Below are positions 9,051 to 18,468 of a stretch of 64,000 bases of DNA, piece by piece. How positions within the stretch are numbered: position 1 is the first letter of the stretch; each line of letters starts with the position of its first letter. This DNA is from Rheinheimera sp. (lineage in GTDB: Bacteria > Pseudomonadota > Gammaproteobacteria > Enterobacterales > Alteromonadaceae): positions 1 to 64,000 of the forward strand of contig NZ_JAVBXS010000027.1 in the NCBI RefSeq assembly GCF_030824435.1, in the 5' to 3' direction. The translations under genes were made by a program, and so were the position numbers. The notes beneath the pieces are model-generated. The model saw only the letters and a program-made list of their open reading frames with translations, ran no database searches and was not told the origin of the DNA.

Positions 9051-10244
9051 ATGTCACTTCATTTATTACTGCAATCTTTATTAAGACGCAAAGTGGTGAC
9101 AGGTCTGTTGTTGCTGCAACTGGCAATGACACTGGCGCTGCTGCTGAACAGCATTAGTCTGGCCGGCCAAACCTGGCAAAAACTGCATGAAGAGACCGGT
9201 CTGGATTTAATCAATAGCCTGACGGTGGAGCTCAAACCGACCACGCCGACGCTTCGGCAATATCCGGCGCTTGCTGATTTACTGGAGCGGCAGATGGCGG
9301 CGGTGCGGGCACTGCCCGGTGTGGTCGCTGTTGCCTACAGCAATCAGCCGCCATTGCAGCGTGGGGGAACGAACGGCAATTTGTATGACCCTGACAATGA
9401 AGAGCGCACCAATATCAACAGTGTGCCTGTGTATCAGGTGTCAAAAGACTTTTTTGACGTGCTGCAAATTAAAGCACTGGAAGGTGAATTACCACAGGCG
9501 CCGCTGCTCAAAGATGGTGAAGATATCAGCCCTCTGGTGCTGACCCAAAGCCTGGCGCAAAAGTTGTTTCCAAATGGCTCTGCTGTGGGCCGGCAAACCA
9601 ATGGTGGCACTGTGGCTGCTGTGGTTGACGACTTTTATGGCCAGCGTAATGCTGTGAACAGCAACTATAACCGCATCCAGGTGGCGCCGTTATTTTCGGT
9701 TGACTGGGGTTATAACCTGCTGGTGCGCACTGAGCCTGGTCAGGCAGATGTCGTTCAGGCGCAGCTGGCAACAGTGCTGCAGCAGGTCGACAGCAATATC
9801 GAAATTTTATATCTGCGCAGTTTTAACGAAGAGCACAACAGGTTGTACCGTAACGAGTTCGGCCTGGCGGTGCTGCTGGGGCTACTGAGTGTGCTGATGC
9901 TGCTGGTGACTATGGTGTCCAGTTACAGCAATGCCCACTTTCATGCACTCAAACGGCAGCAGGAAATTGGCATCAAAAGAGCACTGGGTGCCAGTAAAAA
10001 TATGATTTTTATGGAGTTGTTCTGCGAGAACTGGCTGAACACCCTGGCTGGAGCCATGCTGGGCGCCCTGGCCGCACTGGCGCTGAATCAGGGCTTGTCG
10101 GCTGTGATCAGTATTCCGGCCATCAGTTGGTGGTTACCGCTGCTGGCAACACTGGTACTGTTGATTTGTGTTAGCGCGGCCACATGGTATCCTGCCCGTA
10201 TTGCGACTTCGGTATCGCCGGCTACAGCCACTAAGACTTTATAA
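9051..10244 (+). CDS. FtsX-like ABC permease, subunit 2
   Basis: A 397-residue permease with the same layout as its upstream neighbour: one N-terminal helix (LLLLQLAMTLALLLNSI), a periplasmic domain and three C-terminal helices with the FtsX motif QQEIGIKRALGASKNMI. It starts six bases after the first permease stops and has its own AAGGA site. The sequence clearly differs from subunit 1, so the pair is an old duplication or a dedicated heterodimer. The regulator gene starts three bases after its stop, tying transport and regulation into one transcript. Confidence 0.9.
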   Translation: MSLHLLLQSLLRRKVVTGLLLLQLAMTLALLLNSISLAGQTWQKLHEETGLDLINSLTVELKPTTPTLRQYPALADLLERQMAAVRALPGVVAVAYSNQPPLQRGGTNGNLYDPDNEERTNINSVPVYQVSKDFFDVLQIKALEGELPQAPLLKDGEDISPLVLTQSLAQKLFPNGSAVGRQTNGGTVAAVVDDFYGQRNAVNSNYNRIQVAPLFSVDWGYNLLVRTEPGQADVVQAQLATVLQQVDSNIEILYLRSFNEEHNRLYRNEFGLAVLLGLLSVLMLLVTMVSSYSNAHFHALKRQQEIGIKRALGASKNMIFMELFCENWLNTLAGAMLGALAALALNQGLSAVISIPAISWWLPLLATLVLLICVSAATWYPARIATSVSPATATKTL

Positions 10245-10247
10245 AAT

Positions 10248-11582
10248 ATGGCAAATATTCTGATTATTGATGACAACGACGCTGTCTGTACCGCCTTAAA
10301 AACCCTGTTTATGTTGCAGGGTTATCAGGCGCACAGTGTGGCGTCTGAGCAGCAGGCGCTGGCTTATCTGGCCACTGCGCAGGTGGATTTAATTTTGCAG
10401 GATATGAATTTTGCCAAAGGCGAAATGACAGGTAGCCAGGGCAAGGCGCTGTTTTATCAGCTGCGTGCGCTGCTGCCTGACACTGCCATTATTCTGATGA
10501 CGGCCTGGACCTCCATCGACATGGTGGTGGAGCTGGTGAAAGCCGGTGCCTGTGACTATATCGCCAAACCCTGGGATGACGAGCGGTTACTCACCACTGT
10601 GGCCAAAGCGCTGCAGCTGAGTCAGTTGCAGCAGTCTCAGCAGCGGCTGGCGCAAAAGCAGCAGGCTCGCTTAAGTGCTTTTGCCGGCAAGGATCTCTGT
10701 GGTTTGGTATTTGCCAGCAGCGCTATGGAACAGCTATTACAGATGGCGCTGCAGTTGGCACCGTCCAATGCAGCTGTGCTTATTACCGGCGAAAACGGCA
10801 CCGGCAAAGAGGGCATAGCCCAGGTGCTGCATGCCAATTCACCACGCAAACACAAAGCGCTGGTGAAAGTGAATATGGGCGCTTTACCAAGCGACTTAAT
10901 GGAAGCAGAGCTTTTTGGTGCTGAAGCCGGTGCTTACAGCGGCCTTGGCAAAACCCGCATTGGCCGCTTTGAAGCGGCCGACGGCGGTACCATTTTCCTT
11001 GATGAAATTGGCAATCTGTCGTTATCAGGTCAGATGAAACTGCTGCGGGTGTTACAAACCGGCGAGTTTGAACGTTTAGGCTCCAGCCAAACACGCAAAG
11101 TGGATGTGCGGCTGTTAAGTGCCACCAACACTGATTTAACCAAAGCCATTAGCAGCGGCACTTTTCGGCAGGATTTGTATTACCGGCTGAATGTGGTAGA
11201 GCTGCATCTGCAGGAACTGAAAAACAGGCGCGACGATATTCTGCCATTGGCGCGGCTGTTTTTACGGGGTGAAAAAACGCTGAGTCAAGAGGCGGAGCAG
11301 GCGCTACTGGGTTACAGCTGGCCTGGCAATGTGCGTGAGCTGCAAAATATCTGTCAGCGGGCTTTGTTGCTCTCGCCAACAGCGCAAATTCAGCCGGCCG
11401 ATTTAGCTTTGCCGCAGGAAGAGCTGCCGGGCAAAAGGGCGCTGGATGATTTTGAGCAGCAGCAAATAGAGCAGGCACTGAAAGATGCCGGTGGTGTCAT
11501 TGCCAGAGCCGCCAAACAGCTTGGCATCAGCCGTCAGGCCTTGTACCGGCGTATGGAGTTTTATGGCATTGCCACGCCTTAG
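10248..11582 (+). CDS. sigma-54-dependent response regulator, NtrC family
   Basis: A 444-residue three-domain regulator. The receiver domain (1-120) has the acidic pair at 8-9, phospho-acceptor Asp52, Thr85 and Lys107. The AAA+ domain has Walker A GENGTGKE (181-188), Walker B IFLDEIG (Asp252/Glu253) and an arginine-finger region FRQDLYYRLNV. The sigma-54 contact loop reads GAYSGL (228-233) instead of GAFTGA. A Fis-type helix-turn-helix (GVIARAAKQLGISRQALYRRM) ends the protein. It should activate the -24/-12 promoter at 5604 after phosphorylation by the kinase whose gene overlaps its end. The TGTCCGC palindromes upstream are its probable sites (inference). Confidence 0.94.
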   Translation: MANILIIDDNDAVCTALKTLFMLQGYQAHSVASEQQALAYLATAQVDLILQDMNFAKGEMTGSQGKALFYQLRALLPDTAIILMTAWTSIDMVVELVKAGACDYIAKPWDDERLLTTVAKALQLSQLQQSQQRLAQKQQARLSAFAGKDLCGLVFASSAMEQLLQMALQLAPSNAAVLITGENGTGKEGIAQVLHANSPRKHKALVKVNMGALPSDLMEAELFGAEAGAYSGLGKTRIGRFEAADGGTIFLDEIGNLSLSGQMKLLRVLQTGEFERLGSSQTRKVDVRLLSATNTDLTKAISSGTFRQDLYYRLNVVELHLQELKNRRDDILPLARLFLRGEKTLSQEAEQALLGYSWPGNVRELQNICQRALLLSPTAQIQPADLALPQEELPGKRALDDFEQQQIEQALKDAGGVIARAAKQLGISRQALYRRMEFYGIATP

Positions 11583-12888
11583 TTTGTCGCAAAAAATCGG
11601 CGGCAGTTTTGTGCTTTTTGCCGCCGCTTTATTGGCACTGATCAGTTGGTTGGCACCAACGCCGCTGTTATTGGCGCTCACTTCTGTGTTATTGCTGCTG
11701 TTTGCGCTGTTGCTGCTACGCAGTCTGAAAAGCCTGGCGCTGGAGCTTTCGGCGCTGAATCTTTATGCCGGTAATTTGCAGGATCAGGCTTATCAGTGCA
11801 GTGCTAATAAAGCGGTGTTATCCGAGCTGATGCCGCTGGCCGTCACTTTAGATAACATGGCCGCCGAGCTTCGTCGTCAGCGCGCCGGTTTATATCAGCG
11901 TGAGCTGTTGCTCGATACCGTGTTACAAAGCAGTCCAAGCGCCATTTTATTGACCGACGAGCAGGGCAGAGTGCTGCTCAGTAACCCGGCGGCGCGGCAA
12001 TTATTAAGTCAGGGCCGGCGTTTTGAAGGTTTGTTGTTAAGCGAAGTGCTGCAACATTTGCCGCAACTGGCCAATGCTTTGCCGGCTTTTTTGGCCAGCC
12101 AGCAACCGGGTTTAATCCATCTGGGTGAACCCGCGGCCATCTGGCATTTGTCGGCCAGTCAGTTTTTGCTGAATCAGCGCCGCCATCAGCTGTATATTTT
12201 TAAACCTATGACCCAGGAAATTCAGCGCGAAGAGCTCAGCGCCTGGAAAAAATTATTACGGGTTATTGGCCATGAGCTGAATAACAGTCTGGCGCCTTTG
12301 TCATCCCTGGCTTATTCGGCACAGCAACTGGCGGCAGAGCCTGAGCTGAAACAGATTTTGCAAACTATCAGCGAACGTTGCCATCATCTGAACCAGTTTT
12401 TACAGGCTTATATTCAATTTGCCAAATTGCCGCCGCCAAGTCTGGCTGAAGTGAACTGGCCAAGGCTGATTAATCAGTTACATGATCATTATGAGTTTGA
12501 GCTGGTGGGTGAGCTGCCCGCCGGGCGCTGGTGGCTGGATCAATCCCAGCTGATGCAGCTGCTGTTAAATCTGCTAAAAAATGCCCACGAAGCGGGCGCA
12601 GATGCCACCAAAATTGAACTGCAATTGAGCGAACAGCCCCAATTTCTGCAGATTTCGCTTAAGGATAACGGCGGTGGCATCAGCCCGGCTTTACTGGAAC
12701 ATGCGTTATTGCCGTTTTTTACCACCAAGCAGCAGGGCTCGGGCATTGGCTTGACCTTATGCCGCGACATTGTTGAAGCCCATGGTGGCCAGCTGTTGCT
12801 GAAAAATATTGATGCAGGTTTATTGGTGCAAATTCAGCTACCGCGGCACAAGGCTGCGCCAGAGCTGATGTCGTCTGCTCAGTCATAG
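11563..12888 (+). CDS. sensor histidine kinase, NtrB/NtrY-like
   Basis: A 441-residue membrane kinase. The chosen ATG at 11563 overlaps the regulator's last 20 bases and has a GGAG site 4 bases upstream; the longer frame starting at 11485 would add 26 unrelated residues. Two membrane helices (about 13-52) with almost no periplasmic loop are followed by a PAS domain (LLDTVLQSSPSAILLTDEQG, about 117-210), the phospho-accepting His237 (RVIGHELNNSL), the N box (LLKNAHEAG, Asn340), DNGGGI and GSGIGL. The missing periplasmic sensor suggests it detects a membrane or cytoplasmic cue, or the state of the exporter. It should phosphorylate the regulator encoded just upstream. Confidence 0.93.
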   Translation: MALPRLSLSQKIGGSFVLFAAALLALISWLAPTPLLLALTSVLLLLFALLLLRSLKSLALELSALNLYAGNLQDQAYQCSANKAVLSELMPLAVTLDNMAAELRRQRAGLYQRELLLDTVLQSSPSAILLTDEQGRVLLSNPAARQLLSQGRRFEGLLLSEVLQHLPQLANALPAFLASQQPGLIHLGEPAAIWHLSASQFLLNQRRHQLYIFKPMTQEIQREELSAWKKLLRVIGHELNNSLAPLSSLAYSAQQLAAEPELKQILQTISERCHHLNQFLQAYIQFAKLPPPSLAEVNWPRLINQLHDHYEFELVGELPAGRWWLDQSQLMQLLLNLLKNAHEAGADATKIELQLSEQPQFLQISLKDNGGGISPALLEHALLPFFTTKQQGSGIGLTLCRDIVEAHGGQLLLKNIDAGLLVQIQLPRHKAAPELMSSAQS

Positions 12889-13000
12889 CTTTTCGGCGGC
12901 AACAGCTTAACCACAACAGCAAACAAATCCGACTGGCTGCTTTACCGGGCTTTTTGCTAAGATAAGGTAATTTCCAGCCATATAGCCATCCGGTGTATTT

Positions 13001-13777
13001 ATGCAAGTTCAGCAACAGCAACTGATTTTACCTACAGCAACAGGGCCTATGTTGTGCCGGTTATTCCAACCAGCACAGCCCTTGTTATCACAGCAAAACC
13101 AGCAGAATGACGAAGCAGGCGAGACAAAACAATATCCGGCGATTTTGTTTTATTCGGAAATTTTTCAGATCACAGGCCCTATCGCCCGTGCCGCTACTTT
13201 GCTGTCAGGGTTGGGTTTTCTGGTGCTGGTGCCGGAGATTTTCCATGAGCTGAATCCACAAGGCACAGTGCTGCCTTATGATGATGCGGGTAAAAACAAA
13301 GGCAATCAGGATAAATGGCAAAAACCTTTGCCGGCGCATGACAGTGACGTGGTAGCGATGCTGGATTATTTAAAAACGCTCAGCAGTTTTAATGGCAAAA
13401 CCATGAGTTATGGTGTTTGTATTGGCGGCCATCTGGCGTTTCGCGCTGCACTGAATCCGGCCATCAGCGCGGCTTGTTGTTTATACGCCACCGACTTACA
13501 TTCCGACACTTTACCCGCTTTGGTGGGCGACCAAACCTTAGATCGCGCCGGTGAAATTAAAGCTGAGCTGATGCTGATCTGGGGCAAACAAGACCCGCAT
13601 ATTCCCGCTGAAGGCCGGGCGAAAATTTATCAGCAGCTAACAGCCAAACAGGTGAATTTCAGCTGGTTTGAAGTGAATGCAGAGCATGCTTTTATGCGCG
13701 ATGAAGGCGAAAGATACGATCCGGCGCTGGCACTTTGGGTTTATCAGCAAGCCAGGGATTTGTTTTTACGCAGTTAA
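13001..13777 (+). CDS. dienelactone hydrolase family protein
   Basis: A 258-residue alpha/beta hydrolase. The nucleophile elbow is GVCIGGH with Cys140 as nucleophile, the acid is Asp198 in WGKQDPH and the base is His229 in AEHAFMRDE. Cys-Asp-His is the triad of carboxymethylenebutenolidase-type enzymes. No aromatic ring-cleavage genes are nearby, so a housekeeping or detoxifying hydrolase role is more likely than chlorocatechol breakdown. The start has no strong ribosome site (TGTATTTATG), but the first residues fit the family. It appears monocistronic. Confidence 0.9.
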   Translation: MQVQQQQLILPTATGPMLCRLFQPAQPLLSQQNQQNDEAGETKQYPAILFYSEIFQITGPIARAATLLSGLGFLVLVPEIFHELNPQGTVLPYDDAGKNKGNQDKWQKPLPAHDSDVVAMLDYLKTLSSFNGKTMSYGVCIGGHLAFRAALNPAISAACCLYATDLHSDTLPALVGDQTLDRAGEIKAELMLIWGKQDPHIPAEGRAKIYQQLTAKQVNFSWFEVNAEHAFMRDEGERYDPALALWVYQQARDLFLRS

Positions 13778-13995
13778 GGCAACAGCTGGCTTCTGAGTGC
13801 CATTTCCCAGAGCACAACAGCCAAAAAAACGCTTGCAGCAAAATGACTGAACCTGTTGTTTCATTGTGCTTCTTTCCATAACTGGCTGAAATAAAACGCC
13901 TAACAGCCTATACTGTTGGGCGTTGTCATATTTATTTCAAAATAAGGGCTCAGAATGCGTTTGTGCAAACTGGCTCCAGCCTGGTGAGTGAAACA

Positions 13996-15303
13996 ATGTC
14001 TTTGTCTGAACACCTGTTTATTATTTTATTGTTAATTAGCGTCAGTGCCTTTTTTTCGATGTCGGAAATTGCGCTGGCTGCGTCGCGTAAATTGCGGTTA
14101 CGGCAGTTGTTGTCGGAAGGTGAACCGCGCGCCAAACTGGTGCTGGATTTACAGGAACATCCGGGTAACTTTTTTACCATTATTCAGATTGGCCTGAATG
14201 CTGTGGCTATTCTCGGTGGTATTTTGGGTGAAGCCGCTTTTACTCCTACTTTTGTTGAGTTGTTACAGCTGGTGTATCAGGGCCCGGCGCTGCAGTCTTT
14301 GGGTTTTGGTTTGTCAGTATTTTTTGTCACAGCGCTTTTTATTCTGTTTGCCGATTTAATGCCAAAACGCCTGGCCATGCTGGCGCCAGAACAAGTTGCT
14401 GTTGCCGTAGTGCGGCCTATTTTATGGTTGCTGGTGATTTTAAAACCTTTGGTGCTGCTGTTTAACGGTTTAGCCAATATGTTTTTCCGGCTGTTTAATG
14501 TGCCTATAGCCCGCAAAGATCAAATCACGCCAGAAGATATTATTTCGATGATGGACGAAGGTGCCGAAGCCGGTGTGCTGCGCCAGCAGGAACACACTTT
14601 GCTGGAAAACGTTTTTGATATGGATCAGCGCACCGTGACGTCGGCCATGACTCCGCGCGAAAGTCTGATTTATTTTGTGTTAAAAGAATCCACCGACAGC
14701 ATTAAAGCCAAAATTGCTGAACATCCGCATGCCAAATTTATTGTCTGTGACGCAGCGCTCGACCGGGTAGTGGGTTATGTCGACACCCGCGATATTCTGA
14801 TGCAGGTGCTGCATGAACAATCTATTTCACTAACCCGCGAAGGGGTGTTACGCACACCGCTGATTATTCCCGATACTTTGTCTTTATACGAAGTGCTGGC
14901 GCATTTTAAATCCAGTGGTGTCGATTTTGCGGTGATTTTAAACGAATACGCGCTGGTGGTTGGCATGATTACCCTGAACGATGTGATGAGCATTGTGATG
15001 GGGGAATTGGTTAATTCTGAAGAAGATCAAATTGTGAAGCGTGATGATGATTCCTGGCTGGTGGAAGGTTTAACACCACTGGATGATGTCATGCGGGTAT
15101 TGTCGATTGACCATTTTCCGGATCAGGAAAACTACGAAACCATCGCCGGTTTTATGATGTATATGCTGCGTAAAATTCCAAAACGCACCGACTTTGTATT
15201 GCATCAGGGCTATAAGTTTGAGGTGGTAGATATCGACAGTTATAAAATTGACCAGCTGCTGGTGACCAGGGTCAAAAACAATACCGACACTTTAAAATCA
15301 TAA
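13996..15303 (+). CDS. paeA: PaeA/YtfL-like inner-membrane CNNM/CorC-family protein
   Basis: About 435 residues, closely resembling E. coli YtfL (PaeA), reported to export cadaverine and putrescine. A CNNM/DUF21 membrane domain (about 1-190; SAFFSMSEIALAASRK, QIGLNAVAILGGI) is followed by a CBS pair (TPRESLIYF; YVDTRDIL; ITLNDVMSIVMG) and a CorC_HlyC C-terminal domain (NYETIAGFMMYMLRKIPKR, then FEVVDIDSYKIDQLLVTR). The ATG at 13996 was chosen because it matches the homologue; an in-frame GTG at 13963 would add 11 residues. The gene ends at a strong terminator. Substrate assignment rests on resemblance only. Confidence 0.9.
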   Translation: MSLSEHLFIILLLISVSAFFSMSEIALAASRKLRLRQLLSEGEPRAKLVLDLQEHPGNFFTIIQIGLNAVAILGGILGEAAFTPTFVELLQLVYQGPALQSLGFGLSVFFVTALFILFADLMPKRLAMLAPEQVAVAVVRPILWLLVILKPLVLLFNGLANMFFRLFNVPIARKDQITPEDIISMMDEGAEAGVLRQQEHTLLENVFDMDQRTVTSAMTPRESLIYFVLKESTDSIKAKIAEHPHAKFIVCDAALDRVVGYVDTRDILMQVLHEQSISLTREGVLRTPLIIPDTLSLYEVLAHFKSSGVDFAVILNEYALVVGMITLNDVMSIVMGELVNSEEDQIVKRDDDSWLVEGLTPLDDVMRVLSIDHFPDQENYETIAGFMMYMLRKIPKRTDFVLHQGYKFEVVDIDSYKIDQLLVTRVKNNTDTLKS

Positions 15304-15339
15304 CCTTTGGCAACTTCAGTTGTTGCAACAGAAAAAACA

Positions 15340-15362
15340 AAGGCCGGATCTGCTCCGGCCTT
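15340..15362 (+). terminator. intrinsic terminator after paeA
   Basis: AAGGCCGGA-TCTGC-TCCGGCCTT forms a 9-bp GC-rich stem followed by TTT. An A-rich tract before the stem means it may also serve the collagenase gene converging from the other side. Confidence 0.85.
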
Positions 15363-15406
15363 TTTACTGCAGCTGTATTGGCACCGGATGGTGCCGTTAC
15401 ATCCGT

Positions 15407-18043
15407 TTATTGCACTGTCACCACTAAAGTCGTCTGGCCACGGCTTGGGTTGCCTTTCACCGCAAGATAACTCCAGCCTACCGGCAATGGGTTAGTGACA
15501 ATTTGTTCAGTGCTGTCACTATTAACAGAGCTTTGTTGGTAATTGTCGCTGGTCGGCCAGTTAGTGCTGCTGAAATACAAATCAGCATTGCCTTCAACAG
15601 GGCCATACAGGTTCAGCTTTAATCTGGCATTGGCGGTGTTGTTGTAAAAATAGAAATAGCTGTAGTTGTCATGACCAGCCACCACACAATACATCTGGCC
15701 GGCCTGCACTGCGATGTAATCAACAGGTCCCTGGCTGGCACAAGCGTCAGGCTGAGGTGGTCTTGGCGTCAGAGTGGCGGTCACACTGACATTATTAAAA
15801 CTGGCGTAAGCAAAGTTTGACACATACCAGCGACCTGCTGCCGGATTGGTTATGCTGCAAGTTTCAGCATTACCGCCAATATAAGGCCGGCAGTTGTAAC
15901 TTTGTAAGGTCGGCTCTGCGTCATGTTTCAGATAAAGATCTGCATCACCGCTGCCGCCGCTTTGCACCACTTCCAATTTGGCTTGATTGGCCGGCACATC
16001 AATATAATGATGTAACCAGCTGTCTTTGGCGCCGGACAAGCCGGTTTTTGCCACGCCGCTTTGCATCGCCGCATTGTCGCCACCGGTGTGGCCTACTGTG
16101 ACTTGTGGAGTTGTGTCGTCACTTTGTACTGTGCCCAGCCATTGCAGCCACTGCGCGTCCAGGCTGGTGCCAAGAGCGTTCACCGCCGCCAGATAAGCGT
16201 CATAGTCACCATTGCGGAAATGCGCCAATAAATTGGTGACAGTGGCACCCTGAGTTTCAAACATAAAACGCACCGCCAGATAACCCCAACGATACACCCT
16301 GTCCTGACCACTGCTGTAGTTGTTGGCCAGAATTTCACTCAGTGGAAATTGTTTGCTGCGCGCCAGGGTAATGGCGGCGTCATTGCGGTTTTTCTTTGAC
16401 ACATATTCGGCCAGACCTTCGGTCCACCACACTGTTTTGTGGGTGTCTACTTTGGAGGCGGCAAAATCACCTTTGAGGTTAAAACGACCATCCAGGTAAT
16501 GCACCATTTCGTGGGTCAGGTTCCAGACATGAAATTCAGGTCGCATCCATTCGGCTTCATACGCAATAAACCTGGCCTGATTACCTGTTTGTGCCGGATT
16601 GCCTTCCAGGTACATACCACCGTTATTGGTGTCAATGCCAAAAAATAACCCGGCGTACTGGCGATAATCGTTGCTTGAATCAAACACCGCCATTTCCAGA
16701 TTGCTGTTCAAATCATCAGGCACAGGCCGGTTTTGTGTACGCAGGAAAGTGTGGAAATAACTTTCCTGGGCATTTAATGCAGTACAGGATTCAGTAAATT
16801 CAGCGCTGGTCATATCCTGGGCGCGGAATTTTAACGAGCTGCTACAGGCATGTTGTTTGCTTAATACCTGTTGTTCCAGCTGGGTCTGAAAACCACAAAT
16901 ATTATATTCTGCACACTTACCGTAATAATCCACTGCAGAAGCAACCCGCAGCCAGACTGCTGAGCCAGTGCCATTCATGCTGTATTGGCTTAGAATGGCG
17001 CTAACATGAGACTTCACATCAGCGGCAATAGCGGCGTTTGCATATTGTAAAAAACGCGCCAGTTCAGCGGCAGCATTTTCCTGCAGGTAGGCGGCTTCGG
17101 TGCCAATCATCCAGCTTTGGCGGGCAAAATTGCCAAGGCGGGAAATCAGCACTGTGTCATTGACGACGGTATTTTGAAAACTGCTGTCCTGATGACCACG
17201 GAATAAAATGGTAAAAATCTGATTCACAGCGCCGTGCATATACCACTCACTGGCATAACTGCTGTTCCAGCGTTGTAACCATTCTTTCACAATATACAGA
17301 TAACGCACGTTTTCGCCTGCGCTGTCGACCAACGTCAGTGCATCATGAATATTCATGCCGTTTACCGCTGAATTTTGATAAAACACCGGGTTATTAAACA
17401 GGTTGTCCAGCGCAGCGCGGATGGCAGTTTTAACACTTTGCGGGTAAGCCGGAATTTGGTTGTTGTTGTAATACTGCACGTAATAACCGGCACGCAGGAA
17501 ATAATATAGTTTGCCGATGCTGGCTTCAGTGCCGCTGGCATTGTAACTGCTGGCGAGACTGGCGGTGGCATTGGCAACAAAAGCCATATTGCTGGCGCTA
17601 AAAGCGGCAATTGAATTGGGTTCACCGTTAAATAAACCATTAATACAGTGGTTTGGGTTGTTCAGAATATGATCAACCAAAGCCTGACCTGTTTTGCTGC
17701 CATAACCTGAAAGTGCAGTGGCACAAACATCGGCCGCTTGTGCTTCATTGGCAGCAAATTGTTGTGCTTTGCTGTGTGCACGAAAATAACTGTCTTCATC
17801 TGTGACTTTTTGCGACAGATGTTCAGGCAATGCTTCGATGGGGGCATTGATCACAGTACTATCCTGCGCGTGTTTGGGCACCCACTGACTTTGTTGAGAG
17901 GCCTGCTGAGACTGAGGTTTGGCTGGCGCTGAGTTTTGCGTTGCTGCCTGCAGTGCAGGTGTCAACAAAGCCAGACTGACAGCTATGGCCAGTAGGGCCG
18001 GTTTTTTCTGGCCGCTAAGCCGCGCATTTTTAGTTGAGATCAT
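15407..18043 (-). CDS. secreted M9 family collagenase
   Basis: About 878 residues. The start at 18043 is chosen because it has AGGA eight bases upstream and opens with a clean signal peptide (KKPALLAIAVSLALLTPALQA); the longer frame adds nine residues. The peptidase M9 region carries the zinc motif HEMVH (511-515) and a downstream glutamate in TEGLAEY (about 542), as in Vibrio-type collagenases. The C-terminus has two PPC-type domains, one with DADLYLKH and one with NADLYFSS, linked by a proline-rich joint (TPRPPQPDAC). PPC domains are usually cut off or bind substrate. It should be exported and degrade collagen-like or other structural protein. Confidence 0.94.
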   Translation of the reverse strand: MISTKNARLSGQKKPALLAIAVSLALLTPALQAATQNSAPAKPQSQQASQQSQWVPKHAQDSTVINAPIEALPEHLSQKVTDEDSYFRAHSKAQQFAANEAQAADVCATALSGYGSKTGQALVDHILNNPNHCINGLFNGEPNSIAAFSASNMAFVANATASLASSYNASGTEASIGKLYYFLRAGYYVQYYNNNQIPAYPQSVKTAIRAALDNLFNNPVFYQNSAVNGMNIHDALTLVDSAGENVRYLYIVKEWLQRWNSSYASEWYMHGAVNQIFTILFRGHQDSSFQNTVVNDTVLISRLGNFARQSWMIGTEAAYLQENAAAELARFLQYANAAIAADVKSHVSAILSQYSMNGTGSAVWLRVASAVDYYGKCAEYNICGFQTQLEQQVLSKQHACSSSLKFRAQDMTSAEFTESCTALNAQESYFHTFLRTQNRPVPDDLNSNLEMAVFDSSNDYRQYAGLFFGIDTNNGGMYLEGNPAQTGNQARFIAYEAEWMRPEFHVWNLTHEMVHYLDGRFNLKGDFAASKVDTHKTVWWTEGLAEYVSKKNRNDAAITLARSKQFPLSEILANNYSSGQDRVYRWGYLAVRFMFETQGATVTNLLAHFRNGDYDAYLAAVNALGTSLDAQWLQWLGTVQSDDTTPQVTVGHTGGDNAAMQSGVAKTGLSGAKDSWLHHYIDVPANQAKLEVVQSGGSGDADLYLKHDAEPTLQSYNCRPYIGGNAETCSITNPAAGRWYVSNFAYASFNNVSVTATLTPRPPQPDACASQGPVDYIAVQAGQMYCVVAGHDNYSYFYFYNNTANARLKLNLYGPVEGNADLYFSSTNWPTSDNYQQSSVNSDSTEQIVTNPLPVGWSYLAVKGNPSRGQTTLVVTVQ

Positions 18044-18435
18044 ACAAAGTTCCTGCTGGATTATTATCATTTGTTATGTTTTTGCCATATGGCTTTCACA
18101 TATTAGTAATGAAGGATATTGTATACAATATAATCAGTCAGTATATTTCAGAATAAAAACGTATAAGCTGCTTTGTTTTTGAACTAACCAAATTGGGAAC
18201 TTTGACTGTTTGATAGTTACCATTGTGCACTGCTGTTACATCAGCAAAAAACAACACAATGGATTAGTTGAGCGGGGACTGCGAGCTGATGTCAGTTGTA
18301 GATTTGAGCCTGGCTGTAGCAACAAATAATAAAATCAGATGGCTGTTTTGCTGGTGATTTCTGATTTCGGATTTCTGTGGGCAGAGGGCAGGCGCAAAGT
18401 TTAACATGGCAATAAACACAACAAAAATAAAAAAA
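18044..18435. other. AT-rich intergenic region upstream of the collagenase gene
   Basis: About 390 bases without a credible gene. It should hold the collagenase promoter. Apart from the palindrome around TTGTATACAA (18116-18131) no clear -35/-10 pair or known RNA element was recognised. The short frames here have no ribosome sites and look like chance. Confidence 0.6.
18116..18131 (-). promoter_or_regulatory. palindromic operator candidate ATATTGTATACAATAT
   Basis: A perfect 16-bp palindrome. Its core TTGTATACAA (18119-18128) lies 76 bases upstream of the collagenase start. The same 10-mer occurs 77 bases upstream of the DUF885 lipoprotein gene. The form resembles GntR-type operators, but no cognate regulator gene is in the window. 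Confidence 0.45.
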
Positions 18436-18453
18436 GGGCAGCCATGGCTGCCC
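18436..18453 (-). terminator. intrinsic terminator of the small membrane protein gene
   Basis: GGGCAGCCATGGCTGCCC is an 18-bp perfect palindrome. Read on the minus strand it is followed by TTTTTTTATTTTTG, an excellent U tract, and it lies 16 bases past the stop at 18469. Confidence 0.9.
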
Positions 18454-18468
18454 GGATTTAAGATGCTG

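Noticed and set aside
13955-13987. Ten-codon leader peptide frame (ATG CGT TTG ... TGG TGA) before paeA
   Set aside because: Too short to judge, no attenuator-type structure follows, and the region also contains an alternative GTG start for paeA.
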